A stretch of DNA of 64,000 nt from Natronolimnobius sp. AArcel1 (GTDB taxonomy: Archaea > Halobacteriota > Halobacteria > Halobacteriales > Natrialbaceae): assembly GCF_011043775.1 (NCBI RefSeq), contig NZ_JAAKXY010000003.1, positions 248,001 through 312,000 on the forward strand, read 5' to 3'. Below are positions 33,531 through 43,351 of this stretch, one piece after another. The notes below the pieces were generated by a model. The model searched no databases. It was not told the origin of the DNA and saw only the letters and a program-made list of their open reading frames with translations. Position 1 is the first letter of the stretch, and the number at the start of each line of letters is the position of its first letter. Made by a program: the position numbers and the translations under genes.

Positions 33531-34343
33531 ATGCCTACCGTTCGCGACCTCAGGGAACAGGCGGGCGAGGAACCGATCACGATGTTGACGGCCTACGACG
33601 CCCCGACAGCCACGGTCGTCGATGAGGCCGGCGTCGACGCGATTCTCGTCGGCGACAGCGTCGGCAACGCCTCGCTCGGCTACGAGACGACACTGCCGGT
33701 CACCGTCGACGACATGGCTCGCCACGTCGGCGCTGTCTCGAGAGCCACGGATGACGCCCTCGTCGTCGCTGACATGCCGTTTCTCTCCATCGGCGTCGAC
33801 GAGAAGACGAGTCTCGAGAATGCCGGTCGGATGCTCAAAGACGAAGGCGCTCACGCAGTCAAACTCGAGAGCGGCCCACACACGGTCGAGTTGACCGAGA
33901 AGATGGTCCAGCTTGGGATTCCAGTAATGGCACATCTCGGCTTGACGCCTCAACACGTCAACCAATACGGCGGCTACCCGCGACAGGGAACCGATACGGA
34001 AGCCGCAGAGCGCATTCTCGAACTTGCACAGGCCCACGACGAGGCGGGCGCGTTTGCGCTCGTTCTCGAGCACGTGCCCTCGAACCTCGCGGCGCAGGTC
34101 ACCGAGGCCGTGGAGATGGCGACGATTGGCATTGGGGCCGGGCCGGACTGTGATGGGCAGGTGCTCGTTGTCGACGACGCGATTGGGCTAAGCGAGTGGT
34201 CACCATCCTTCGCAAAACAGTTCGGCAACGTCCGCGAGGAGATGGAAGCAGCAGTCGACGGCTACGTCGACGCAGTCGAATCCGGCGAGTTTCCGGCAGA
34301 GGAACACAGCCACGAGGAAGCCGACCTCGACGAACTCTATTGA
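33531..34343 (+). CDS. panB: 3-methyl-2-oxobutanoate hydroxymethyltransferase PanB
   Basis: A 270-residue protein; ATG 33531 (MPTVRDLREQAGEEPITMLTA, split at the turn) is the family start. It makes ketopantoate from 2-oxoisovalerate and methylene-tetrahydrofolate/-pterin, a step to coenzyme A. It has the metal-binding 'AILVGDSVGNASLGYETTLP' loop, 'ADMPFLS', 'KLESG', 'VMAHLGLTPQ' and the C-terminal 'IGIGAGPDCDGQVLVVDDAIG' region, which is broken here after the second glycine pair. Length is standard. It is a single gene convergent with the permease. Confidence 0.95.
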   Translation: MPTVRDLREQAGEEPITMLTAYDAPTATVVDEAGVDAILVGDSVGNASLGYETTLPVTVDDMARHVGAVSRATDDALVVADMPFLSIGVDEKTSLENAGRMLKDEGAHAVKLESGPHTVELTEKMVQLGIPVMAHLGLTPQHVNQYGGYPRQGTDTEAAERILELAQAHDEAGAFALVLEHVPSNLAAQVTEAVEMATIGIGAGPDCDGQVLVVDDAIGLSEWSPSFAKQFGNVREEMEAAVDGYVDAVESGEFPAEEHSHEEADLDELY

Positions 34344-34348
34344 GTCAC

Positions 34349-36649
34349 TCAGTCGAACAGGAGCCGATCGAGGATCGGCCGCAGGAACGACCCACGTCGC
34401 GTCTGTTTCGAGTGAACCAGCAAGACGGGCTGTTCAATTGCCGCCGCGAGGCGATCCGAGCGCTGTTCGATGAGGAGATCCGGGAGTCGACGGTGCGTGA
34501 CGGTACTCACTATCACCAGATCCGAGGACTCGAGTTCTCTTGAGAGCCCAGAGACGCCTTCATCAGTTCGCACAATCGTTGACTCGACGGGGACCGTACA
34601 GAGGTCGTCCAGTTCGTCGTGGTAGTCTGCAATCGTCTCGGCTAGTTCCTCGGGTGCACTCTCATCGACGGCAAAGAGGAACCGAATGCGTGCGCCGAGG
34701 ATGTCGGCCATCGCATTGGCGAGTTCGACCTTCAGCGGGTCGTTGAACGGACTGCGGTCGGTGACGACCGCGATTTCGTTGACGTCGACGCGCTGTTCGT
34801 GCTGGACGAAGACCACGTCACACGGGGCGTGTTCCATGATCCAGTCTGTATCGCGACCGAACAACGTTCCAAGGCGGCTGGTCGCCTCCTGACGAGCGAG
34901 AATCAGATCAGCACCCGAGCGCTCGGCGAAGTTCACGACCGCGTGGCGCGTGTCGTGGCTGACGATCTCACCGACTTCGACGGGCACCTCGAGGTCACGC
35001 ACGAGTTCGTCGGTCCGCTGTTCGAACTCCACATCGGCTTCGGAGAGCTCCGCTGCGGCGGTATCCAATGGCACCTGGTCAGGGACCTCATCGAAGCGCA
35101 CCACGCGGATGTGGCCGCCTCGTTGTTTGACGATCGGCGCGGCCATATTGATCAGCGCGTCTTCCTGCTCGCGCGTGACGTCCTGGCGAATCGGAATCAG
35201 AATCTCGAACTCGTCGGCACGTTCGAGTTGAGCTTCTGTATCTTGGACGAACTGGCGACCGGCTTCGCGGCGGGCGAGGCCCTTGGCGACGCCCTCGCGG
35301 TCGACCTTGTCCGCGGCGTAGTACTTGAACCAGAGGAAGCCAAGAATCACGATTGCAATGGAGCCGAGGATCTCGCGGGCTTCCATCTGCGTGATGATGA
35401 AGATCCCCGAGACGATGCCGAACAACTGTACCCACGGATAGCCTGGCGTGTGGAAGTCGGGATTGTACCACTCGAGGTCGCGCTCGCGGAACGCAATGAG
35501 CGCGCCACAGACGAGGATGTAGACGAGAATCTGGAATGCACCGGCCATCTTCGCAATCTCGTCGACGTTCTGCGTGGCGACGATGAAGATGATCGCCGCA
35601 CCAGTCGTCAGGATGGCGACCGTCGGCGTGTTGAATCGTGGGTGAATGTACTCGAAGCGCTCGAGAAAGAGCTTGTCTCGACTGAGCGCGAGTGGGTATC
35701 TCGAGGCGGTCAGGATACCGGCGTTTGCGGTACTGACGAGTGCGAGGACGGCCGCGATGATGATCCCGACAACGGCAAAGAATCCAACCTCAAACCCACC
35801 GAGGACAGCGTTTCCGAACAGCAACTCTGTTGCTTCTGCCATCGGTTCGTTGGAATCTGCTAAGTCTTCAGCCTCCATCACGCCGACGAGGACGAACACG
35901 AGGAGCGCATAGAGAAACGCCGTGACACCGAGCGAGATAGCAAGACCAAGCGGGAGGTTGCGCCCTGGATTTTCAATCTCTTCTGCGACCGCGGCGACTT
36001 TCGTCACTCCGGCATAGGAGACGAGCACGAGTGCGGTCGCCCCGAGAATGCCGTCGATTCCCTCATCGAAGAAGCCGTCGTAGTTCGCGCCGTCGACCTG
36101 CACGATTGTCGCGGCGACAAACACGCCCAGAATAATGAGCATGATGACGACCATGATCGACTGGATGCCGCCGGTCTGTTTGACGCCGATGAGGTTGATT
36201 CCGATGAAAATGAGCGCAAATGTGATCCCAAGCGCGCGAACGCCGGGGATCGGCAATGACGCCTCGAGGAGTGGAACTGCGAGTTCCCACGTCGGGAGCG
36301 AGTAGATGAAATCGATGTAGAACATGCCGCCATACAGCGCGAGCGATCCCTTCAGCATCAACATGAGCCAGGTCCCAAGCCCAGCAATCGTCCCGAACGA
36401 AGGGCCAAGCCCTCGCTCGATGAAGACGTAATCACCGCCCGCTTCCGGCATCGCCGTCCCCAGTTCCGCGATGGAAAGCGCCGCCGGAACGACCAGAATC
36501 GCTGCAATCACGAACGCGAGGATTACGGCCGGTCCGGCCTCCGCCATCGCGACACCGGGCAAAATGAAAATGCCGCTGCCGATCATCGCGCCCATACTGA
36601 TCGCGATGACGGCACCCAACCCGAGGTCACGCTCGAGGTCCTTTGTCAT
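34349..36649 (-). CDS. APC-superfamily amino acid permease with C-terminal UspA-like domains
   Basis: A 766-residue protein. Residues ~1-430 form a 12-helix APC transporter beginning 'DLGLGAVIAISMGAMIGSGI', with the substrate-binding 'GSGIF' turn. The soluble C-terminal part carries two universal stress protein-like repeats (~460-600 and ~615-750). The first has 'LILARQEATSRLGTLFGRD', the second 'LVIVSTVTHRRLPDLLIEQR'. It would import amino acids or amines at the membrane, with the Usp repeats binding nucleotides for control. This fusion is common in haloarchaea. The start ATG at 36649 follows a gene-free region. Confidence 0.9.
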   Translation of the reverse strand: MTKDLERDLGLGAVIAISMGAMIGSGIFILPGVAMAEAGPAVILAFVIAAILVVPAALSIAELGTAMPEAGGDYVFIERGLGPSFGTIAGLGTWLMLMLKGSLALYGGMFYIDFIYSLPTWELAVPLLEASLPIPGVRALGITFALIFIGINLIGVKQTGGIQSIMVVIMLIILGVFVAATIVQVDGANYDGFFDEGIDGILGATALVLVSYAGVTKVAAVAEEIENPGRNLPLGLAISLGVTAFLYALLVFVLVGVMEAEDLADSNEPMAEATELLFGNAVLGGFEVGFFAVVGIIIAAVLALVSTANAGILTASRYPLALSRDKLFLERFEYIHPRFNTPTVAILTTGAAIIFIVATQNVDEIAKMAGAFQILVYILVCGALIAFRERDLEWYNPDFHTPGYPWVQLFGIVSGIFIITQMEAREILGSIAIVILGFLWFKYYAADKVDREGVAKGLARREAGRQFVQDTEAQLERADEFEILIPIRQDVTREQEDALINMAAPIVKQRGGHIRVVRFDEVPDQVPLDTAAAELSEADVEFEQRTDELVRDLEVPVEVGEIVSHDTRHAVVNFAERSGADLILARQEATSRLGTLFGRDTDWIMEHAPCDVVFVQHEQRVDVNEIAVVTDRSPFNDPLKVELANAMADILGARIRFLFAVDESAPEELAETIADYHDELDDLCTVPVESTIVRTDEGVSGLSRELESSDLVIVSTVTHRRLPDLLIEQRSDRLAAAIEQPVLLVHSKQTRRGSFLRPILDRLLFD

Positions 36650-37126
36650 TGCACACGACTTTCGAACGGAAGGTAAGAAGTCTTCCCATTTCGAAACTGA
36701 GTGTGTCTTTTGCCGGTACTGAATTGAAATCCAAAATAAAATCGCGGCTTTTTCAGGTCATTTGGCCACATCGAATAGGCAAGATCTACCTGTGGGCACC
36801 CACAGCAATCGACACGTCGCCAGTGAGGTACACGTACAGTGGGAAGCAGTCCAGAAACGATGACTCGAGCGTGTGTCTCGAGGTGCCTGTGGCTGCCAGG
36901 TCAACCCACTGTGTTTTTAACACCTGGGCGTGTAGGAGCAAGTACCGAGACCCGCGGGCAAGTGCGTTCGGGGCTCACAGGCGTGAGCAACGAGGGATTC
37001 GCCCTCTCCCGGACGCATAGCGGGATTGACGTGGCCGACGAGCTGCAAGACGCCGGGGCCGCATAACCAGGAGTCCGCGGACCGTTTCGAAGAGAGTCCA
37101 CGAACGCGGCTTTCAGTACAACGACC
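36650..37126. other. Intergenic with a long structured leader before rnj
   Basis: About 477 bases. A TATA box (TTTTTAA, 36914-36920) points to a transcript start near 36945 and so a ~180-nt leader for rnj. This leader has hairpins: GCTCAC/GTGAGC (36973-36988, 4-nt loop), GAGGG/CCCTC (36992-37006, 5-nt loop) and the palindrome GTCCGCGGAC (37073-37082). A 27-codon frame from GTG 36983 to 37066 has haloarchaeal codon use and could be a leader peptide. The left part (36650-36900) carries the permease promoter. Most haloarchaeal mRNAs have no leader, so this one is notable. Confidence 0.5.
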
Positions 37127-38479
37127 ATGGAAATCGAAATCGCAACCATTGGCGGCTACGAAGAAGTTGGACGGCAGATGACTGCTGTCCGCGCTGGTGA
37201 CGACGTCGTCATCTTCGACATGGGTCTGAACCTCTCGCAGGTTCTCATCCACGACAACGTCGAAACCGAGCGCATGCACAGTCTCGACCTGATCGATATG
37301 GGCGCAATCCCAGACGACCGGGTCATGAGTGACTTAGAGGGCGACGTGCAGGCCATCGTGCCAACCCACGGTCACCTCGACCACATCGGTGCCATCTCGA
37401 AGCTTGCGCACCGATACGACGCGCCGATTGTCGCGTCGCCGTTTACAATCGAACTCGTCAAACAGCAGATCGAAGGCGAGCAGAAGTTCGGCGTCGAAAA
37501 CGACCTCATCAAGATGGAGGCCGGCGAGACGATGTCGATTGGCGACTCCGGCAACGTCGACCTCGAGTTCGTCAACGTCACACACTCGATCATCGACGCG
37601 ATCAACCCAGTACTTCACACGCCCGAAGGCGCAATCGTCTACGGGCTCGACAAACGGATGGACCACTCGCCAGTCATTGGCGACCCCATCGACATGGAGC
37701 GCTTCCGTGAGATTGGCCGCGAAGGCGAAGGTGTCCTCTGTTACATCGAGGATTGTACCAACGCGAACAAGAAAGGGCGCACGCCCTCCGAAAACGTCGC
37801 TCGAGAACACCTCCGTGACGTCCTCTACAGCATGGAGGACTACGACGGCGGGATCGTCGCAACGACGTTCTCGAGTCACATCTCACGTGTGACCTCGCTC
37901 GTCGAGTTCGCCAAGGATATCGGCCGACAGCCGGTCCTACTCGGTCGCTCGATGGAGAAGTACTCGGGCACCGCAGAGCGACTCGACTTCGTCGACTTCC
38001 CGGACGACCTCGGGATGTTCGGCCACCGCAAGTCCGTCGACCGCACGTTCAAACGGATCATGAACGAGGGCAAGGAGAACTTCCTGCCGGTTGTCACCGG
38101 CCACCAAGGCGAGCCACGCGCGATGCTCACTCGCATGGCCCGCGGCGAGACGCCCTACGAACTGGACGACGGCGACAAGGTCGTCTTCTCCGCACGCGTG
38201 ATTCCGGAGCCAACCAACGAGGGCCAGCGCTATCAGGCAGAGAAACTGCTCGGTATGCAGGGCGCTCGTATCTACGATGATATCCACGTCTCGGGCCACC
38301 TCAATCAAGAAGGCCACTACGCGATGCTTGACGCACTCCAGCCCCAGCACATCATCCCTGCGCACCAGGATCTGAAAGGCTTCTCTGGCTACGTCAACCT
38401 CTGTGAGAGCGAAGGCTATCAGATGGGCCGTGACGTCCACGTCACGCGAAACGGCAACCTCATCCAGCTCGTCGATTGA
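37127..38479 (+). CDS. rnj: Ribonuclease J (beta-CASP metallo-beta-lactamase family)
   Basis: A 450-residue protein from ATG 37127. The metallo-beta-lactamase motif '[10 protein letters not shown]' gives zinc ligands H81, H83, D85 and H86. The beta-CASP part follows ('[17 protein letters not shown]'), and the C-terminus carries '[20 protein letters not shown]' split at the turn, then 'HIIPAHQD'. RNase J trims RNA from the 5' end. It is upstream of idsA with only 4 bases between, an arrangement common in haloarchaea where isoprenoid genes sit nearby. Length is standard for archaeal RNase J. Confidence 0.93.
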   Translation: MEIEIATIGGYEEVGRQMTAVRAGDDVVIFDMGLNLSQVLIHDNVETERMHSLDLIDMGAIPDDRVMSDLEGDVQAIVPTHGHLDHIGAISKLAHRYDAPIVASPFTIELVKQQIEGEQKFGVENDLIKMEAGETMSIGDSGNVDLEFVNVTHSIIDAINPVLHTPEGAIVYGLDKRMDHSPVIGDPIDMERFREIGREGEGVLCYIEDCTNANKKGRTPSENVAREHLRDVLYSMEDYDGGIVATTFSSHISRVTSLVEFAKDIGRQPVLLGRSMEKYSGTAERLDFVDFPDDLGMFGHRKSVDRTFKRIMNEGKENFLPVVTGHQGEPRAMLTRMARGETPYELDDGDKVVFSARVIPEPTNEGQRYQAEKLLGMQGARIYDDIHVSGHLNQEGHYAMLDALQPQHIIPAHQDLKGFSGYVNLCESEGYQMGRDVHVTRNGNLIQLVD

Positions 38480-38483
38480 TCAT

Positions 38484-39572
38484 ATGACAACCCCCGAGGC
38501 ACGAGAAGAGGCGGTACTCGAGGCGGTCCGCAAGCGACGGGAACTGGTCAACGAGGCCATCCCTGAATCGCTGCCGGTTCAACAGCCCGAACGACTCTAT
38601 GAAGCATCGCGCTACCTGCTGGATGCCGGTGGAAAGCGACTTCGCCCGACGATCCTGTTGACCGTCGCGGAAGCACTCGCCGATGTCGAGACGCTGACCG
38701 AGGACTACCACGCGTTCCCAACGTTGACGGGAAGCGACGCAAACGGCAGTCCACCAAACGGGTCGACAGCCGAGACAATCGACATCATGGACGCCGCCGT
38801 CAGCGTCGAGGTCATCCAGTCGTTTACCCTGATCCACGACGACATCATGGACGACGACGACCTCCGACGCGGCGTCCCAGCCGTGCATCGCGAATACGAC
38901 CTCGAGACGGCGATTCTCGCCGGCGATACGCTCTACTCGAAGGCGTTCGAGATCATGCTCGAGGCGGGAGCCGATCCCGACCGCGCCGTCGACGCCCTCG
39001 ACATCCTCGCGACGACCTGTACCAAGATTTGCGAGGGACAGGCACTCGACGTGACGTTCGAAGAACGCGAGGACGTAACGCCCGAGGAGTACCTCGAGAT
39101 GGTCGAACAGAAGACCGCCGTTCTCTACGCTGCAGCGGCGTGTCTCCCGGCGATCTTGATGGGTGCCGACGACGAAACAATCGACGCACTCTATGGCTAC
39201 GGACTCGACATTGGCCGGGCGTTCCAGATCCAAGACGACGTACTCGATCTGACCGTTCCGAGCGAGAAACTCGGCAAACAGCGCGGCAGCGACCTTGTCG
39301 AGAACAAACAGACGCTAATCACCGTCCACGCCCGCGAACAGGGCATCACCATCGAGGATCTAGTCGATACGACCGACGTCGACGCCGTCACCGAAGCCGA
39401 AATCGATGACGCCGTTTCCCGACTCGAGGCGGTCGGCTCGATCAGTTACGCCAACGAGATGGCCCGTGATCTGGTCGAACAGGGCAAAGACAGACTCGAG
39501 GTTGTGCCGGACAACGAGGCCCGTGAGTTGCTGTTCGAACTTGCGGATTACCTGATCGAACGCGGCTACTGA
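38484..39572 (+). CDS. idsA: Polyprenyl (geranylgeranyl/farnesyl) diphosphate synthase
   Basis: A 362-residue protein from ATG 38484. It has the chain-elongating synthase motifs: 'GGKRLRPTILL', the first Asp-rich motif 'LIHDDIMDDDDLRRG' (D119, D120, D123), 'GDTLYSKAFE', and the second 'FQIQDDVLDL', plus 'GKQRGSDLVENKQTLI'. It builds C15-C20 chains for archaeal membrane lipids. It starts 4 bases after rnj. A variable insertion (~75-100) before the first Asp-rich motif is unusual in sequence but in a loop. Confidence 0.93.
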   Translation: MTTPEAREEAVLEAVRKRRELVNEAIPESLPVQQPERLYEASRYLLDAGGKRLRPTILLTVAEALADVETLTEDYHAFPTLTGSDANGSPPNGSTAETIDIMDAAVSVEVIQSFTLIHDDIMDDDDLRRGVPAVHREYDLETAILAGDTLYSKAFEIMLEAGADPDRAVDALDILATTCTKICEGQALDVTFEEREDVTPEEYLEMVEQKTAVLYAAAACLPAILMGADDETIDALYGYGLDIGRAFQIQDDVLDLTVPSEKLGKQRGSDLVENKQTLITVHAREQGITIEDLVDTTDVDAVTEAEIDDAVSRLEAVGSISYANEMARDLVEQGKDRLEVVPDNEARELLFELADYLIERGY

Positions 39573-39649
39573 GCCCTCTTATTTCCCCTTTTCATCACCA
39601 TCTTTCGATAGGACACGTTGGCAATCAGCTGTACAGGCGGTCTTCTCCC

Positions 39650-39715
39650 TAAATAGTAAACAACTAATTATAATATATAAATATAAAATCGGCAATAATA
39701 CTTATTTTGATCGCC
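39650..39715. promoter_or_regulatory. Very AT-rich tract with stacked TATA-like elements
   Basis: About 65 bases (around 'AATTATAATATATAAATAT') are far richer in A/T than the surrounding DNA. They directly precede the lipoprotein gene at 39739, so they should act as its promoter; several overlapping TATA boxes fit. Confidence 0.5.
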
Positions 39716-39738
39716 TCCATTTGATTGACACGACTGTG

Positions 39739-40149
39739 ATGGATTCGACACGCAGAGTGTTGTTATGTAGTATTGGTAGCGCAGGTGCGGTTGCACTTGC
39801 AGGCTGTACAGGAAGTGTTGGCCTTGGTGATGATCCATCCGTTGAAGTCACCGAAAACGAGTTTGACGCTCTCGAGATCGATGATCACGAAGTGGAGAAC
39901 CAGGAGGTACTCGGTACAGATGCCGTTGTTGCGACTGGGACAGTGACGAATACAGGTGACGAAACGGTGACAGCAACGATTGGGGCTAAATTCTATGACT
40001 CCGACGATGTGTTGCTTGGTGAGGACGAACCAGGCTACAGTGGAACCGAAATCAGTCCCGACCAGAGCCAGCAGTACCAGCAAGCAATCGACGGCGACGC
40101 GAGCGATATCGATTACGTTGAACTCCGCGTTGTCGAACCAGGCTTTTGA
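39739..40149 (+). CDS. Secreted Tat-like lipoprotein with FxLYD-like domain
   Basis: A 136-residue protein from ATG 39739 (MDSTRRVLLCSIGSAG). It has a twin-arginine-like signal (TRRVLL) and lipobox 'ALAGC' with Cys ~23. The mature part (~55-136) is beta-rich, 'VVATGTVTNTGDETVTATIG', 'FYDSDDVLLGEDEP' and 'DVELRVV'-like end, which resembles FxLYD-type extracellular domains. It is anchored outside the cell. Function is unknown. The AT-rich promoter tract is just upstream. Confidence 0.75.
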   Translation: MDSTRRVLLCSIGSAGAVALAGCTGSVGLGDDPSVEVTENEFDALEIDDHEVENQEVLGTDAVVATGTVTNTGDETVTATIGAKFYDSDDVLLGEDEPGYSGTEISPDQSQQYQQAIDGDASDIDYVELRVVEPGF

Positions 40150-40375
40150 TAGAGGTCGCGAAAGCCAAGTATCACGCTTGGTGATTCCTGTCTATAGTCA
40201 GTAGTGACGGCTTCATTCGCACGGCTAAAGTCGTGGGTTCTCGCGTGTCCTATTTGTAACTGCGACTCCCACTTTGCAACTCACAGGTCACGATGTTCCC
40301 CGTCTGCTCACGGCACAATGCACCGTTCGCATGGTATGCGAGACCGCCGGTCTCGCACTATTCGCCATCGGCGGT

Positions 40376-40858
40376 TCATCCAGCATAGATCGTATATGTG
40401 AGGAAAATCGCAAAGCTCACCCAGGCGAGATACGGCACGAGCAAGGCGGCTGCGAGGCGACTTATACGGTCGAACGCAACGATGGTCGCGACGATGGCAA
40501 CCCAGAGGATGCTGATGACCGCTAATCCGAGATCAGCCCGCTGCAGGCCGAAAAAGGCTGGTGTCCACGCAAGATTCAGCACGAACTGGATCGCGAACAG
40601 CGAGAGGGCGATGCGGACTGCCCGTTTGTGTGTTCCTCGCTGCCAGACGAGCCAGATCGCAATCCCCATGAGCGTAAACAGCAGCGTCCAGACAATCGAG
40701 AAGACGTAGCCCGGCGGGAAGAACCACGGCTCAGCAAACCATGACGTATCGGAGCCGACGAAAAACGCCGGCGATGAGCCAAGCAGGTTGACCGCGACGA
40801 TAATTGCGAGTCCGGTGAGAAGTTCCCCTAACTCGAGGCGGCGAACACGCGTTTCCAT
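40376..40858 (-). CDS. tspO: TspO/MBR family membrane protein
   Basis: A 160-residue protein; ATG 40858 (METRVRRLELGELLTG) is preferred over an upstream start. It has five hydrophobic helices and the family signature 'WFFPPGYVFSIVWTLLFTLM' with W-x-P-P-G-x-x-F-x-x-V-W-x-x-L, then 'FVLNLAWTPAFFGLQ'. TspO proteins bind tetrapyrroles and take part in stress signalling. It sits alone, divergent from nothing obvious, with the next gene on the same strand 80 bases upstream. Confidence 0.88.
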   Translation of the reverse strand: METRVRRLELGELLTGLAIIVAVNLLGSSPAFFVGSDTSWFAEPWFFPPGYVFSIVWTLLFTLMGIAIWLVWQRGTHKRAVRIALSLFAIQFVLNLAWTPAFFGLQRADLGLAVISILWVAIVATIVAFDRISRLAAALLVPYLAWVSFAIFLTYTIYAG

Positions 40859-40937
40859 ATCGGTCCTATTCGATTGCAAAACGGGTAGTAACTCCCCTTG
40901 GCAGCACAAGCACCTGCCAACGGCGTGTTACAACGAG

Positions 40938-41474
40938 TTATCCGAGCCCGCCAAAGCCGCCCATCCACGACCAGTCGCCACTATCGTCATGGTAGTAGTC
41001 CCACTCCCCGAGCGTCTCACCCCACGCGACCGGCGGAATTTCGTCGTCGCCGTCGTCGAGGTCCTCGAGGCGCTCGCGGAGGTCGACATCATCGAAGCTC
41101 GCATCTCGAGTGAGGACGTCAATGTCCTGCGGTCGGGCGCTGATTCGGCGTTCTGTGACGTCCCAGCGTAGCCACGAGGTGGTCCCGTAGGTACACTCGA
41201 GGTCGTACTGACGGACGTGGACGTCGCGAAAGTGTGGGTGGAGACGTCGAAAAATCGCCGCGGCGAGTCGATACACTGCATCGAGGTCGGGGTCGTCCTC
41301 GGTTGCGAGCGTAAGTTCGACGACTGGGACGTACACCGGGTCGCCATCCCGATTCGTGTTGACCTGATAGACGTTGTCGAGCGTCGGCGGCGACTTCAGG
41401 CGCTCACCATCACGGCCGAGTTGGCACTGCTCGAGTGCGTCTCTGGCCGTCTCCACGAGCGCAGATCGATCCAT
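40938..41474 (-). CDS. Conserved haloarchaeal hypothetical protein
   Basis: A 178-residue acidic protein; ATG 41474 (MDRSALVETARDALEQC) is preferred. It has 'PVYVPVVELTLATEDD', 'RLAAAIFRRLHPHFRDVHVR', 'SWLRWDVTERRISARPQDID' and a C-terminal Trp/Tyr-rich tail ('WDYYHDDSGDWSWMGG'). No domain is recognised. It is divergent from gltX and shares its promoter region, a position suggestive of housekeeping co-location only. Confidence 0.65.
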   Translation of the reverse strand: MDRSALVETARDALEQCQLGRDGERLKSPPTLDNVYQVNTNRDGDPVYVPVVELTLATEDDPDLDAVYRLAAAIFRRLHPHFRDVHVRQYDLECTYGTTSWLRWDVTERRISARPQDIDVLTRDASFDDVDLRERLEDLDDGDDEIPPVAWGETLGEWDYYHDDSGDWSWMGGFGGLG

Positions 41475-41596
41475 AGTAGAGATGACAGCGAGCGGCCATA
41501 AAAAGATGTACTGGTGGTTTCTGGCTGCGTACCGGCGCCACGGCTCGCAGGCGAACACCGCGAGGATTTTGAACGGGCGCGGCAAACGTCTCGCCA

Positions 41597-43315
41597 ATGG
41601 ACGACGATCTACGCAAGCAAATCGAGCGCGAAGCCGAAAAGCACGCGCTGTTGAACGCCGTCAAACACGAAAGCGACGCCAACGTCGGCGCGATCATGGG
41701 GCCGCTGATGGGCGACAACCCCGACTTCCGCCAGCACGGCGACGAAATTCCGGGCATCGCCGGCGGCGTCATCGGCCAGGTCAACGACCTCTCCTACGAC
41801 GAGAAACGCGACCGACTCGAGGAGCTTGCACCCGAGGAACTCGCCGAAATCGAAGCGGAAGAGGAAGAAGATGAGCATGACCTGCCAGACCTCCCGAATG
41901 CTGAGGAATATGACGAGGTTCGCATGCGCTGTGCGCCGAATCCGAACGGCCCGTGGCACGTCGGCCACGCCCGCATGCCCGCCGTTATCGGGACCTATCG
42001 CGACCGCTACGACGGCTGGTTCTGCGTCCGCTTCGACGACACCGATCCCGAGACGAAACGGCCGGATCTGGACGCCTACGACGATATTCTCGAGGATCTC
42101 GACTATCTTGGCTTCGAGCCGGATGACACCTACCGAGCCAGTGATCGCCTCGAGGTGTACTACGACCACGCCCGCGAGTTGATCGAAATGGGCGGGGCCT
42201 ACACCTGCTCGTGTTCGGGCGAGGAGTTCTCGGAACTCAAAAACAACGGCGAGGCCTGCCCACACCGCGACAAGGATACAGAGACCGTACTCGCGGAGTT
42301 CGAGGACATGATCGCCGGCGAGTACGAGAGCGGTGAGATGGTGCTTCGCGTCAAGACCGACATCGAACACAAGAATCCCGCGCTGCGTGACTGGGTTGCG
42401 TTCCGGATGATCGACACGCCTCACCCTCGCGAGGATGCCAGCGAGTACCGCTGCTGGCCGATGCTCGACTTCCAGTCCGGCGTCGACGATCACCTGCTCG
42501 GAATCACGCACATTATCCGCGGGATCGACCTGCAGGATTCGGCAAAGCGCCAGCAGTTCGTCTACGACTACTTCGGCTGGGAGTACCCCGAAGTGGTTCA
42601 CTGGGGCCACGTCCAGATCGACGCCTACGACGTCAAGATGAGCACCTCCACGATTTCGGAACTCATCGACGACGGCGAACTCGAGGGCTGGGACGACCCG
42701 CGCGCGCCGACGCTCAAAAGTCTCCGCCGTCGAGGCATCCGCGGCGAGGCCATCGTCGAAGCGATGACCGGTCTCGGCACCTCGACCAGCGATGTCGACC
42801 TCGCAATGAGCACGATCTACGCGAACAACCGCGACCTGGTCGACGACGAGGCTGACCGGCGCTTTTTCGTTCGAGACGGCAATCAGGTCCCACTCGGTGG
42901 TAATCCGCCTGCCGAGGCGTCCCCGCCAGTCCATCCCGACCACGACGAGCGCGGTGTCCGTGAGATTCCCGTTGGGGACTCCGTCCTGCTCGAGCCTGCC
43001 GACCTCCCCGACTCAGGCGAACGTCTCTGGCTGAAAGGACTTGGTTGCTTCAAGTTCACCGGAGAGACGCTCGAGTACACTGACGACGATATCGACGTCG
43101 TCCGCGAGGGGAACGCCGATGTCGTCCACTGGGTTCCCGCAAGTGAGAGTGTTTCTGTCCGGATGCGAACGATGGACGGCGACGTGACCGGCCGCGCAGA
43201 GCCAGGCGTTGGCAACCTCGAGGCCGACGAAGTCGTTCAGTTCGTCCGCGTTGGTTTCGCTCGAATCGATGACTCGAGCGGTGATGAGACGGTCGTCTAC
43301 TACACACACGACTGA
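41597..43315 (+). CDS. gltX: Glutamyl-tRNA synthetase (non-discriminating type)
   Basis: A 572-residue protein from ATG 41597. A ~100-residue acidic N-terminal extension, as in archaeal GluRS, precedes the HIGH-type motif 'PNGPWHVGHAR' (HVGH 121-124). Class I catalytic residues 'CVRFDDTDPETKRPDLDAY' follow; the KMSKS-type motif is 'DVKMSTS' (~345). The C-terminal beta-barrel anticodon domain matches GluRS/GlnRS of archaea. It charges tRNA-Glu, and in haloarchaea also tRNA-Gln for later amidation. The tRNA-Glu gene is also in this window, at 53928. Confidence 0.95.
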   Translation: MDDDLRKQIEREAEKHALLNAVKHESDANVGAIMGPLMGDNPDFRQHGDEIPGIAGGVIGQVNDLSYDEKRDRLEELAPEELAEIEAEEEEDEHDLPDLPNAEEYDEVRMRCAPNPNGPWHVGHARMPAVIGTYRDRYDGWFCVRFDDTDPETKRPDLDAYDDILEDLDYLGFEPDDTYRASDRLEVYYDHARELIEMGGAYTCSCSGEEFSELKNNGEACPHRDKDTETVLAEFEDMIAGEYESGEMVLRVKTDIEHKNPALRDWVAFRMIDTPHPREDASEYRCWPMLDFQSGVDDHLLGITHIIRGIDLQDSAKRQQFVYDYFGWEYPEVVHWGHVQIDAYDVKMSTSTISELIDDGELEGWDDPRAPTLKSLRRRGIRGEAIVEAMTGLGTSTSDVDLAMSTIYANNRDLVDDEADRRFFVRDGNQVPLGGNPPAEASPPVHPDHDERGVREIPVGDSVLLEPADLPDSGERLWLKGLGCFKFTGETLEYTDDDIDVVREGNADVVHWVPASESVSVRMRTMDGDVTGRAEPGVGNLEADEVVQFVRVGFARIDDSSGDETVVYYTHD

Positions 43316-43351
43316 AAAACAAGCTGCAAGCGCACCGATTCGACGAGTTCG

